A stretch of 64,000 nucleotides of DNA from contig NZ_WIPH01000007.1 in NCBI RefSeq assembly GCF_009547075.1, positions 51,137-115,136 of the forward strand. Direction: 5' to 3'. The notes beneath the pieces are model-generated. The model did no database searches and was not told where the DNA came from. It saw only the letters and a list, made by a program, of their open reading frames with translations. Every line of letters begins with the position of its first letter. Within the stretch, counting starts at the first letter, position 1. The translations under genes were made by a program, and so were the position numbers. Below, one piece after another: positions 9,074 to 16,371 of the stretch. This DNA is from Gluconobacter aidae (GTDB lineage: Bacteria; Pseudomonadota; Alphaproteobacteria; Acetobacterales; Acetobacteraceae).

Positions 9074-9547
9074 TCAGTGCACCAGTGTGCTGTCGTGGGG
9101 GCTGTCGAGGCTGAAAACGGGAATGCTGACGTCGAAACGGTGGCCCGAGCGGGGCTCGACCATGTGGTAGATGCCGCGCATGAAGCCGGTCGGCGTCGTG
9201 AGCATGGCGCCGGACGTGTAGTCGAACTGTTCGTTAGGCGCGATCACGGGCTGTTCGCCAACGACACCATCGCCGTGGACGTGTTCTTTCCGTCCAAGTC
9301 CGTCCACGATTTCCCAACTGCGCGAGAGAAGCTGGAACGTGTCTTTCCGCTCGTTTTCGATGCTGATGTGGTAGGCCCAGGCGAATTGATGGTCTTCGGG
9401 ATGGGACTGGTCGTCCAGCCAGAAGGTCCGGACCGTGACCGTCACGTCGTCCGTGGTTTCGCTGAAGCAGGGTGCGCTTTCCATGGCTTCGGCGAGTGCC
9501 GTCTCGGGATCGGTATGCAGATGGGGGTGGGATGACTTGTCAGGCAT
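9074..9547 (-). CDS. apaG: ApaG domain protein
   Basis: The 157-residue protein is an ApaG/F-box-associated beta-sandwich domain. The family core is clear: FAWAYHISIENE, LLSRSWEIVDGLG, GVVGEQPVIAPNEQFDYTSG and the glycine-rich GFMRGIYHM segment. ApaG has been linked to divalent cation and Ap4A metabolism, but its biochemical role is not settled. It has about 30 extra N-terminal residues compared with the E. coli protein. It lies 42 bases downstream of metZ on the same strand and 84 bases before the ispDF start, so co-transcription is possible. Confidence 0.93.
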   Translation of the reverse strand: MPDKSSHPHLHTDPETALAEAMESAPCFSETTDDVTVTVRTFWLDDQSHPEDHQFAWAYHISIENERKDTFQLLSRSWEIVDGLGRKEHVHGDGVVGEQPVIAPNEQFDYTSGAMLTTPTGFMRGIYHMVEPRSGHRFDVSIPVFSLDSPHDSTLVH

Positions 9548-9588
9548 GATGCCATTGTAAAGCCATCCCGGGGATTTGTCAGGAAAAC

Positions 9589-10782
9589 TTATGCGAGGGC
9601 CGCGACGGCGGCTGCGCCGCGCCTGAGATCGTCGATCAGGTCTGCGGGATCTTCCAGACCGACGGAGAGGCGGATGGCGCCATCCGTGATGCCGAGACGG
9701 GCACGCTCCTCCTCGCTGACGCGCATGTGGGTCGTCGTGGCGGGGTGCGTGGCCAGGCTGCGGGCGTCGCCGAGATTGTTGGAAATCGCGATGATCTTGA
9801 AAGCGTTCATGAAGGCGAACGCGCCCTCGCGGCCCCTGTCCACGACGAAGGCGACCATGGAGCCACCATTGTTCATCTGGGTTTTGGCCAGATCATGCTG
9901 CGGATGGTCGGCACGACCCGGATAGCGGACCTGAACGATTCCCGGCAGTTCGGCCAGTGCATCGGCTACAGCGGCGGCATTGCGGGCCATGGCATCCGTG
10001 CGGAGCTGGAGCGTTTCCAGACCCTTGAGCAGGACCCAGGCGTTGAACGGCGACAGGGCGTTGCCGGTGTTGCGGGTGAAAGGCTGGAGCGTCTCGCTGA
10101 TCCATTTGCTGGAGCCGAGCACCGCACCACCGAGAACGCGACCCTGACCGTCGATATGTTTCGTACAGGAATAGACGATCACGTCCGCGCCGAGCTTGAG
10201 CGGGGACTGGCCGAGTGGGGTGGCGAAAACATTGTCCACGATCAGCAGGCCGCCGGCCTTGTGTGTCAGCTCGGCGATGCGGGCGATGTCGAGAACGTCG
10301 AGCATCGGGTTGGACGGGCTTTCGATCAGCACGGCGGCTGTCGGTCTGGACAGCGCGCGCTCCCAGGCGTCGTAATCCGTGCCGTCCACCAGTTCGGTTT
10401 CGATGCCGTAGCGGGGCAGGAGGTTGGTCACGATCCAGTAGCAGGAGCCGAAAATGGCGCGGGAGGCGACGACGCGGTCCCCGGCCTTTACAGTTGACAG
10501 GATGGCCGAGGAGACGGCGCCCATGCCGGTCGCGGTGGCGACGCAGGCTTCCGCACCTTCGAGAAGGGCCAGGCGCTCCTGAAGCGTGTCCACGGTCGGG
10601 TTGCCAAAGCGGGAATACTGGAAGTGCTGGACGTCGCCCGTGAAGGTGGCGGCGGCCTGTTCGGCGCTGTCATAGACGAAGCCGGATGTCAGGAAGAGTG
10701 CCTCGGACGTTTCGCCGAACTCAGTGCGGTTCGGGGCTTCGTGCAGGAGACGGGTGGCTGTGCGCCAGTTTTCTGAAGACAT
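9589..10782 (-). CDS. metZ: O-succinylhomoserine sulfhydrylase
   Basis: This is a PLP-dependent Cys/Met-metabolism enzyme of the MetZ branch, which makes homocysteine directly from O-succinylhomoserine and sulfide for methionine synthesis. The PLP lysine lies in SCTKHIDGQG. The N-terminal LLHEAPNRTEFGETSEALFLT block and the SVGLEDPADLIDDL C-terminus are family features. The ATG at 10782 follows GGAGGG at good spacing, so I prefer it to the ATG five codons upstream. The leader carries a SAM-II-like riboswitch and a terminator-like hairpin directly before the ribosome site, so expression probably falls when S-adenosylmethionine is plentiful. Confidence 0.93.
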   Translation of the reverse strand: MSSENWRTATRLLHEAPNRTEFGETSEALFLTSGFVYDSAEQAAATFTGDVQHFQYSRFGNPTVDTLQERLALLEGAEACVATATGMGAVSSAILSTVKAGDRVVASRAIFGSCYWIVTNLLPRYGIETELVDGTDYDAWERALSRPTAAVLIESPSNPMLDVLDIARIAELTHKAGGLLIVDNVFATPLGQSPLKLGADVIVYSCTKHIDGQGRVLGGAVLGSSKWISETLQPFTRNTGNALSPFNAWVLLKGLETLQLRTDAMARNAAAVADALAELPGIVQVRYPGRADHPQHDLAKTQMNNGGSMVAFVVDRGREGAFAFMNAFKIIAISNNLGDARSLATHPATTTHMRVSEEERARLGITDGAIRLSVGLEDPADLIDDLRRGAAAVAALA

Positions 10783-10797
10783 GATGTGTCCCTCCAT

Positions 10798-10820
10798 AAA
10801 ACGCCCTGTTGTGCAGGGCG
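10798..10820 (-). terminator. Terminator-like hairpin in the metZ leader (riboswitch expression platform)
   Basis: On the minus strand CGCCCTG (10820-10814) pairs with CAGGGCG (10808-10802) around a five-base loop and is followed by TTTT, then immediately by the GGAGGG ribosome site of metZ. The position between the riboswitch aptamer and the start codon suits either transcription termination or ribosome-site control. The T run is short. Confidence 0.55.
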
Positions 10821-10867
10821 CATGTGGCGGGCCGTGGAAGTCCTGGAAATCGTTCGATAACGACGCA

Positions 10868-10928
10868 GGGCCTCTTTAGCGCAGTTCTTTAGCCTCGCCG
10901 CAAGCCGGCCGCTCAAATCACGAGGGTC
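10868..10928 (-). promoter_or_regulatory. SAM-II-type riboswitch upstream of metZ
   Basis: Read on the minus strand, CCTCG (10925-10921) is followed by TGATTTG and a CCGGCTTGC segment, then the matching CGAGG (10897-10893). Two GCTAAA repeats follow (about 10892-10887 and 10880-10875) and then GAGGCC, which can pair with the loop GGCC to form a pseudoknot. This order is the remembered SAM-II (metA-motif) consensus of alphaproteobacteria, and SAM-II elements typically precede metA, metX and metZ. The aptamer lies about 90 bases before the metZ start. A covariance-model search would settle it. Confidence 0.8.
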
Positions 10929-11003
10929 AGGCACGCCATGACGTTTCTGACGGGCAGGACTATGAGCCGTATTTCGGTTTTGCGTCAACACCTTGAAGGC
11001 GGA

Positions 11004-11032
11004 TTGCGAAGGGATCGCAGAGCGGTTATGCT
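11004..11032 (+). promoter_or_regulatory. Putative sigma-70 promoter of the tRNA-Gly gene
   Basis: TTGCGA (11004-11009) and TATGCT (11027-11032) are separated by 17 bases. The -10 box ends 11 bases before the first base of the tRNA, which is the expected distance for a tRNA promoter. Confidence 0.55.
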
Positions 11033-11043
11033 CGGGGTCGTTA

Positions 11044-11117
11044 GCGGGCGTAGTTCAATGGTAGAACGGCAGCTTCCCAAGCTGCATACGGGGGTTCGAT
11101 TCCCCTCGCCCGCTCCA
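11044..11117 (+). tRNA. tRNA-Gly, anticodon CCC
   Basis: The sequence folds as a tRNA. The acceptor stem is GCGGGCG/CGCCCGC and the D arm contains GTTCAATGGTAGAAC. The anticodon stem GCAGC/GCTGC closes a TTCCCAA loop, so the anticodon is CCC and reads GGG glycine codons. The T arm is GGGGTTCGATTCCCC. The discriminator base is T at 11114 and the CCA end is encoded at 11115-11117. It stands alone between the metZ leader and a secreted hypothetical gene. Confidence 0.97.
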
Positions 11118-11139
11118 GACTTTCCTGAAAAATCAGTGG

Positions 11140-11691
11140 TTATTTGGGCATCGGCGGCGCGCTGAGCGTGTCCTGATATTCCTTGCCGTTCCAGATCCAG
11201 CGGTCGTTCGGGCTGACCAGAAGGTCATGCATGCCTTTATGGCGCGTGGGCAGAACGGAAATGTCGCCGTTCACCGAGTCCAGAACCGTGTTCCAGGTGT
11301 TGTTGTGCTTCAGGTAGACGGACGTCGTGCAGCCTGCGGAACCGCAGAGGCGCGCGGACTGGAGCTGTACGAACAGGGCTTCGTCATTCTTGCCTGAAGA
11401 CAGCGGAGCGGAACCGACCAGTACGACCGGCTGGTCATGGTGCTTGGCGGCGTCCTGAAGATCGTCTTCGTTCAGTTTGCGGGCGTCTTCATCCAGCTTC
11501 GTGCCCGGATGGGCCGTGAGGATGACGGGGGCCGCCCCGGCATTGGCGGACTGGGCCGCATGCCGGCTGTGATGGCGGGTCTTGCCTGTCGCGGCATCCG
11601 CACAGGACAGGCCTCCGGGGAGCATGAAGGACAGGGCCAGAAGCGCCGCGGGGCGGGAAAGAATCTGCTGGATCGACATGAGACCTGTCAT
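11140..11691 (-). CDS. Secreted hypothetical protein
   Basis: The 183-residue product has a signal peptide (about LSRPAALLALSFMLPGGLSCADA), with a likely cleavage after ADA near residue 33. An Ala/His-rich linker and a compact periplasmic domain follow. The two cysteines in LCGSAGCTTSVYL could form a disulfide. The end reads NDRWIWNGKEYQDTL. I do not recognise a family, though the last part resembles small periplasmic domains of unknown function. The start may be the first ATG (11691) or the ATG four codons later; both leave the signal peptide intact. It lies 40 bases downstream of the dioxygenase gene on the same strand. Confidence 0.75.
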   Translation of the reverse strand: MTGLMSIQQILSRPAALLALSFMLPGGLSCADAATGKTRHHSRHAAQSANAGAAPVILTAHPGTKLDEDARKLNEDDLQDAAKHHDQPVVLVGSAPLSSGKNDEALFVQLQSARLCGSAGCTTSVYLKHNNTWNTVLDSVNGDISVLPTRHKGMHDLLVSPNDRWIWNGKEYQDTLSAPPMPK

Positions 11692-11731
11692 AACACGAAA
11701 TTGAAGAAGAACATCTGTGACGCTTCAGGCG

Positions 11732-12481
11732 TCATTCGTGGCGGAGCGTCACCACCAGCACGTCCCGATAGGCCGGCTGTGACGGATCGACGGGCTGGAC
11801 GGCCGTGACGCCATGATAGACGCGGTGGTCGTCCACGATGGCGGCATCCAGCGGGTTGGTCAGCGTGAAAGAACCGAGCGGTTCCTTGCGCATGCCGTGG
11901 ATCGTGGTGACGCCCTGTTCGACGTTATGGCGGGCGACCATCAGTACGAGAACCCAGTCCACGCCATCGCGATGCAGGCCCTCGGGTGTGGGATGGCCTT
12001 CATTGCCCGGACGGGCCTCAATGCGGAACTGATGCACCTCGACATGCCAGACGGGCGGTTTTTCCGTTGGTGGCGTCAGGGCATTGGCAATCCGGCTGAT
12101 GGTGCGGATGGCGGCGGTCATGGCGGGATGGGTGGCGATGGCGTCCGTTACCGCCGGAAACCAGCGCTCGATGCCGCCATTGAGCAGGTTGTAATCCCGG
12201 CTCTGGTAATGGGGCTGGTGTTTCTTGCGGGTGATGGTGTCGCCCGAGACGGCGAAGGTTGCATAACGGCGGCGGCGGTAACGGCCGCCATCCGCCATGT
12301 AGCGGTCAAGACCCAGATGGTTCCAGCTCTCGGCGAAACCCTGCCAGTCCGTCAGGCCTTCATGCTCAAGCAGAGGGCGCGTGACATCGGCCTGCAGGAA
12401 GGAAAACCCTTTTTCCAGCAGCGTGTCTTCGATGCCGGTCAGAACCCTGTCAAAGGGCGGAGAGAGATCGGTAGGGTTCAT
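11732..12481 (-). CDS. 2-oxoglutarate/Fe(II) dioxygenase family protein (2OG-Fe_Oxy_2 type)
   Basis: The 249-residue protein has the iron-binding triad of a cupin-fold dioxygenase: His170 and Asp172 in LHRDGVDWV and a distal His223 in VYHGVTAV, with Arg239 as a candidate 2-oxoglutarate ligand. The overall pattern (RYRRRRYATF near the start, HQFRIEA before the triad) matches the family that includes bacterial L-isoleucine 4-hydroxylase and other free amino acid hydroxylases. The substrate cannot be read from the sequence. It lies between type II ndh and a secreted hypothetical gene, all leftward. Neither neighbour suggests a substrate. Confidence 0.8.
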   Translation of the reverse strand: MNPTDLSPPFDRVLTGIEDTLLEKGFSFLQADVTRPLLEHEGLTDWQGFAESWNHLGLDRYMADGGRYRRRRYATFAVSGDTITRKKHQPHYQSRDYNLLNGGIERWFPAVTDAIATHPAMTAAIRTISRIANALTPPTEKPPVWHVEVHQFRIEARPGNEGHPTPEGLHRDGVDWVLVLMVARHNVEQGVTTIHGMRKEPLGSFTLTNPLDAAIVDDHRVYHGVTAVQPVDPSQPAYRDVLVVTLRHE

Positions 12482-12561
12482 GAGTTCTCGGACCAGGGGA
12501 CGCAGGGTTGGATGAGGCTGCGTCCCACATTCCCTCTTTGACGGGCATCTGAAAAGGGTTT

Positions 12562-13791
12562 TCAGCCACCCAGATCAGGTTTGACCGGAGAAAGATGCTC
12601 ACGGAGCGTGCTACAGGCTGTCGGCGTGACACCCAGAATGCCTGCGAGATGCTGGCGGTACAGTCCTTCATGGATCAGGCGTGCCGCCAGACCGGAGAGC
12701 AGGCCGCCGCCGAAGCTGCGCTTGGCGTCCAGCATGCCCCAGCCGTTATAGTCTCCGAGGGCTACCACGGCGCCGCGATCGTTATAGGCGAACGGGGCAG
12801 GGGCCCTGCCGGCGATGATGTCCGGCAGGGCACGGCCGATATACTGGCCCTGCTGCCGTGCGGCCTGTGCCGTGGGTGCAATCGGCGCTGCGTCGATGCG
12901 GGAGCAGTCGCCGATGGCGAAAACGGTCGGGTCCTGCGTGGTCTGAAGCGTAGCGGTGACGCCGAGCTGACCCGAGCGTCCACGTTCCAGACCTTCCAGA
13001 AGGTTTGTAGCATCGGAGGCGCGCACGCCGGCGGCCCAGATGCGGAGGCTGGCGGGGATGTGCTCGCCGGATTTGAGGTTGAAGCCGGTTTCGTCCGCGC
13101 CAACGACCATGGCCTCGGTCCGCACGGAGATCCCGAGCTTTTCGAGCTGCTGCGTAGCGGCGGAGGAGACGGCTTCGGGGAAGGCCGGGAGGATACGCGG
13201 TCCGGTTTCGATCAGCACGGCGTTCAGCAGGGATTTGCGAACGGCAGGGCCGAGACCGCGGGCATCGTCAATGGACTTGCACAGTTCGGCAATAAGCTGA
13301 ACGCCGGTCGCGCCACCGCCCACGATCCCGACCGAGAGCTTTTCGCCAGCGGCACGGGCTTTCTGCACGGCTTCGCGGAAGGTGGCGAAGAGTGCGTCGG
13401 CGTCGTTCAGGCTGTCGATGAACATGCAGTGATCGACGATGCCGGGAATGCCGAAATCATTCGCACGCGAGCCAAGGGCGACCACCAGATAATCGTAGGG
13501 CAGTGTCGCGCCGGTATCGAGCGAGACGGTCTTGTTCTCGCGGTTGACGGCAACGGGGCTGCCCTGGACGAAGGTGAAGCCGAATTTGGCTGCCGTTTCG
13601 GTGAAGGGGATGCAGTTCCCCTGGTGCTGCATGGTGCCCGCGGCGAATTCGTGCAGAGCGGGCTTCCAGTAATGGACGGGGCTGCGATCAACGAGTGTCA
13701 GGGAAATATTCTGGTGACGACCCAGCGCAGCAGCAGCTTCAAGCCCCCCAACGCCACCGCCAAGAACAAGCACGCGAGCTGCAGCAGACAT
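12562..13791 (-). CDS. ndh: Type II NADH dehydrogenase (single-subunit NADH:quinone oxidoreductase)
   Basis: The product is a two-dinucleotide-domain flavoprotein. An FAD-binding GGGVGG motif is at residues 11-16 and an NADH-binding GIVGGGATGVQLIAEL motif lies about residue 162. AIGDCSRI, the second FAD contact, lies in the C-terminal half. These features match NDH-2 enzymes, which pass electrons from NADH to ubiquinone without pumping protons; acetic acid bacteria rely on such non-pumping respiration during rapid sugar oxidation. The ATG at 13791 follows GAGGA at good spacing, so I prefer it to the ATG five codons upstream. No clear terminal membrane helix is visible, which is usual for peripheral NDH-2. 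Confidence 0.88.
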   Translation of the reverse strand: MSAAARVLVLGGGVGGLEAAAALGRHQNISLTLVDRSPVHYWKPALHEFAAGTMQHQGNCIPFTETAAKFGFTFVQGSPVAVNRENKTVSLDTGATLPYDYLVVALGSRANDFGIPGIVDHCMFIDSLNDADALFATFREAVQKARAAGEKLSVGIVGGGATGVQLIAELCKSIDDARGLGPAVRKSLLNAVLIETGPRILPAFPEAVSSAATQQLEKLGISVRTEAMVVGADETGFNLKSGEHIPASLRIWAAGVRASDATNLLEGLERGRSGQLGVTATLQTTQDPTVFAIGDCSRIDAAPIAPTAQAARQQGQYIGRALPDIIAGRAPAPFAYNDRGAVVALGDYNGWGMLDAKRSFGGGLLSGLAARLIHEGLYRQHLAGILGVTPTACSTLREHLSPVKPDLGG

Positions 13792-13890
13792 GGATTTTTT
13801 CCTCATATCAAGTGCGAAACGGCACCCGGATTTTGCTAACGGCAGAGGCGGGGACGCACAAGCCCCGCTCTCGCGGACGTGTTGGGACGG

Positions 13891-15126
13891 TCAGCTGCGG
13901 TAGGAGCCGTTGATGTCGATGTAGCCATGTGTCAGGTCGCAGGTCCAGACGCGGGCCTGTCCGTCACCCAGGCCGAGATCGACGGCAATTTCGATCTCCT
14001 GACCTTTCATGTGGGCGACGACCGGAGCTTCATTGTAATTCTCGACGACACCGCCGTCTTTCGCGATCCACGTACCGCCGATGGCGACGGAAAGACGGTC
14101 GCGGTCTGCGGGTTCACCGCTTTTTCCCACAGCCATGACCACGCGGCCCCAGTTGGCGTCCTCGCCTGCAATGGCGGTTTTGACGAGGGGGGAGTTGGCG
14201 ATGCACAGCGCGATGCGGTGGGCGGAAAGGTTGGTCTGCGCTCCGGTGACGGCGATACGGACAAGTTTTGTCGCACCTTCGCCATCACGGACGACCATCA
14301 GTGCGAGCTCAAGCAGGAGATCGTTCAGCGCAAGGGTAAACTCGGCGAGAGCGGGGTCATTGACGTCGTCGACCTCGGGATTGTCGGCCAGTCCGGTCGC
14401 GAAAATCATCAGCATGTCCGAAGTGGACGTGTCCGAATCGACGGTAATGGAATTGAAGCTCTGGGCGCAGCCGGAAGCCAGCAGGGATTGCAGGACATTC
14501 TGCGGCAGTTTGGCGTCGGTTGCGACATAGGCCAACATCGTGGCCATGTCCGGGGCCACCATGCCCGACCCCTTGGCGATGCCCTGAATGCGGACGGATG
14601 TGCCGCCAATTTTCACGTCGCGACGCGCGGCCTTGGGGAACGTGTCCGTCGTCATGATGGCGCGGGCCGCGTCGGCCCAGCTATCTTCGTTCAGCCCGGC
14701 CTTTGCGGCAGGAAGAGCGGCAATGATGCGATCCTGCGGCAGTTTTTCGCCAATTACGCCTGTCGAAGCGAGAAAGACGTCCTGGGGCGGGCAGTCGAGA
14801 AGCTGTGCGGTAGCGTCGGCGCAGTCGGCACAGGCCTGAATTCCGGCGCGGCCGGTAAAGACGTTGGCGTTGCCTGCATTGACGAGCAGGGCGCGGGCAT
14901 AGGGCGTGCTCAACGCTGAGCGACACCACAGGACCGGGGCGCCGGGGCAGGCGTTCTTCGTATAGACGCCCGCGGCGACCGTGCCGGGGATGAATTCCGC
15001 GAGCATCAGGTCCGTTCGGTCCTGATAGCGGATTCCCGCGGCGACGGCGGAAAGCCGCACTCCCGCAATCGTGGCAAGCTCAGGAAGCGGGCGAGCGAGC
15101 GGAGAGACAGGAAGCGGCTTTGCCAT
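13891..15126 (-). CDS. argJ: Bifunctional glutamate N-acetyltransferase / amino-acid acetyltransferase
   Basis: ArgJ moves acetyl from N-acetylornithine to glutamate and can also use acetyl-CoA, closing the acetyl cycle of arginine synthesis. The 411-residue protein has the self-cleavage site KGSGMVAPDMATML, where the Thr after Ala becomes the N-terminal nucleophile of the beta subunit. GNANVFTGRAG and the C-terminal HGYIDINGSYRS are also family hallmarks. The gene starts four bases after the end of the upstream parvulin gene on the same strand, so the two are probably co-transcribed although no functional link is evident. Confidence 0.96.
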   Translation of the reverse strand: MAKPLPVSPLARPLPELATIAGVRLSAVAAGIRYQDRTDLMLAEFIPGTVAAGVYTKNACPGAPVLWCRSALSTPYARALLVNAGNANVFTGRAGIQACADCADATAQLLDCPPQDVFLASTGVIGEKLPQDRIIAALPAAKAGLNEDSWADAARAIMTTDTFPKAARRDVKIGGTSVRIQGIAKGSGMVAPDMATMLAYVATDAKLPQNVLQSLLASGCAQSFNSITVDSDTSTSDMLMIFATGLADNPEVDDVNDPALAEFTLALNDLLLELALMVVRDGEGATKLVRIAVTGAQTNLSAHRIALCIANSPLVKTAIAGEDANWGRVVMAVGKSGEPADRDRLSVAIGGTWIAKDGGVVENYNEAPVVAHMKGQEIEIAVDLGLGDGQARVWTCDLTHGYIDINGSYRS

Positions 15127-15130
15127 GGAC

Positions 15131-16057
15131 TTACTTCTTCGCGGGTGCAGCGGCGGCGGGAGCCGCGTTCGGGATTTCCTTGCCCTTGGCGTCGTAGTGA
15201 ACGATTTTCACCTGAGCTTCAGCAGCCTTGACGATGTCACGTACCTTTTCGCGAATCAGTTCCTGACGGACCTGGTCGTGGACCTGATCGAAGGTCGGGA
15301 TCGGGGCTGTACGGGTCGCGAGAACCTGGATTACGTGCCAGCCATACTGGGTGTGAACCGGAGTCTGGGAGATCGTGTTCGGCTTCATGGCGAAGGCGGC
15401 CGCGGAGAAGGCCGGCAGCATGTCAGCCTTCTTGAACCAGCCCAGATCGCCGCCATTCGCGCCAGCCGAGCCCTTGTCCTTGGAAAGCTGTGCGGCGAGC
15501 TTGCCAAAATCAGCACCCTTGTTGAGCTGGGCGATGATGTCCTTGGCCTGCGCCTCACTGTCCACGAGGATGTGGCGGGCGTGGATTTCTTCTTCCGGCT
15601 TCTTGTTTGCGTAATGCGACTGGTAATAGTCGTGCATCGCGGAATCAGTGACCAGCGGGCCGACCTTTTCTTCGAGATAGGCGTTCTGCAGCGCATTCGC
15701 GGCAGCGGCGTCCATGGCGGCCTTCACGTCCGGCTTGCGGTTCAGGCCTTCCTTGTCGGCGGCGATCTGCACGGCCTTCTGGTCGACGAGCTGGTTGACG
15801 ATCAGCGGAACCAGAACGGAGGGCTGGATCTGGCGGGCCTGCGGCGGGAGATTGCCCGCCGCGCGCTGCACGTCACCAAGCGTGATCTTCGCACCGTTGA
15901 CGGTGGCGATCAGCATGTCGGGGTTGGGGGCAGCGGCCGGAGCACCGGTCGGAGCGGCTGCGGGTGTTGCGGCGGGAGCGGCGAAGGCCGTTGATGCTGC
16001 GACCGACGTGCCGGCCAGAAGGGCGGCGAGAGCGAAAGTGGAGCGGGAAAGCCGCAT
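15131..16057 (-). CDS. Periplasmic parvulin-type peptidyl-prolyl isomerase (PrsA/SurA-like)
   Basis: The 308-residue protein starts with a signal peptide (LSRSTFALAALLAGTSVAAS) followed by an Ala/Pro-rich linker. An N-terminal SurA-N-like chaperone region contains a NQLVDQKAVQIAADKEGL helix. A PPIC domain follows from about residue 155, with the conserved HARHILV, NGGDLGWF and YGWHVIQV blocks. It probably assists folding of outer-membrane or periplasmic proteins. The C-terminal tail is again Ala/Pro/Lys-rich. It is divergent from secA, so a secretion-related chaperone and the secretion motor share one intergenic region. Confidence 0.92.
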   Translation of the reverse strand: MRLSRSTFALAALLAGTSVAASTAFAAPAATPAAAPTGAPAAAPNPDMLIATVNGAKITLGDVQRAAGNLPPQARQIQPSVLVPLIVNQLVDQKAVQIAADKEGLNRKPDVKAAMDAAAANALQNAYLEEKVGPLVTDSAMHDYYQSHYANKKPEEEIHARHILVDSEAQAKDIIAQLNKGADFGKLAAQLSKDKGSAGANGGDLGWFKKADMLPAFSAAAFAMKPNTISQTPVHTQYGWHVIQVLATRTAPIPTFDQVHDQVRQELIREKVRDIVKAAEAQVKIVHYDAKGKEIPNAAPAAAAPAKK

Positions 16058-16247
16058 GTGGGACTACCTCGGATATAACCTGGAAAAAAGGATGGCCTGC
16101 ACCATGACAAAGGCTGGTCCGCCCTGCAAGGGTGCGGTCCGTTACCATTCCTTCACGCGGGATACGGATGGGGTATGGTCTGCGGGGTGGATGTGACACT
16201 GCGATGACAATGAGGACATTTCATCAGGGTTCTCGGCGGCCTCTCCA

Positions 16248-16276
16248 TTGACCCTACGCGGCCCCGGTCCTATTTC
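16248..16276 (+). promoter_or_regulatory. Putative sigma-70 promoter of secA
   Basis: TTGACC (16248-16253) and TATTTC (16271-16276) are 17 bases apart. The predicted start would give secA a leader of roughly 90 bases. This is the best promoter match in the 314-base gap 16058-16371; I see no gene or terminator in the rest of that gap, and the leftward parvulin promoter was not recognised. Confidence 0.6.
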
Positions 16277-16371
16277 CAGCAGACGTGAAAATCCTGACGG
16301 CACGGTGTGGCGGGTCTTTCCGGTAGTGGAAAGAGCTGGCGCTTCGGGCCTTCGGCATCTCAAGGTTCAGC

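Noticed and set aside
12549..12565. CTGAAAA/TTTTCAG inverted repeat at the ndh stop as a terminator
   Set aside because: Loop of only three bases, few G-C pairs and no T run on the ndh strand.
13844..13873. GCGGGG/CCCCGC inverted repeat between ndh and argJ as a terminator
   Set aside because: It lies upstream of ndh and downstream of nothing on the plus strand, and has no T run.
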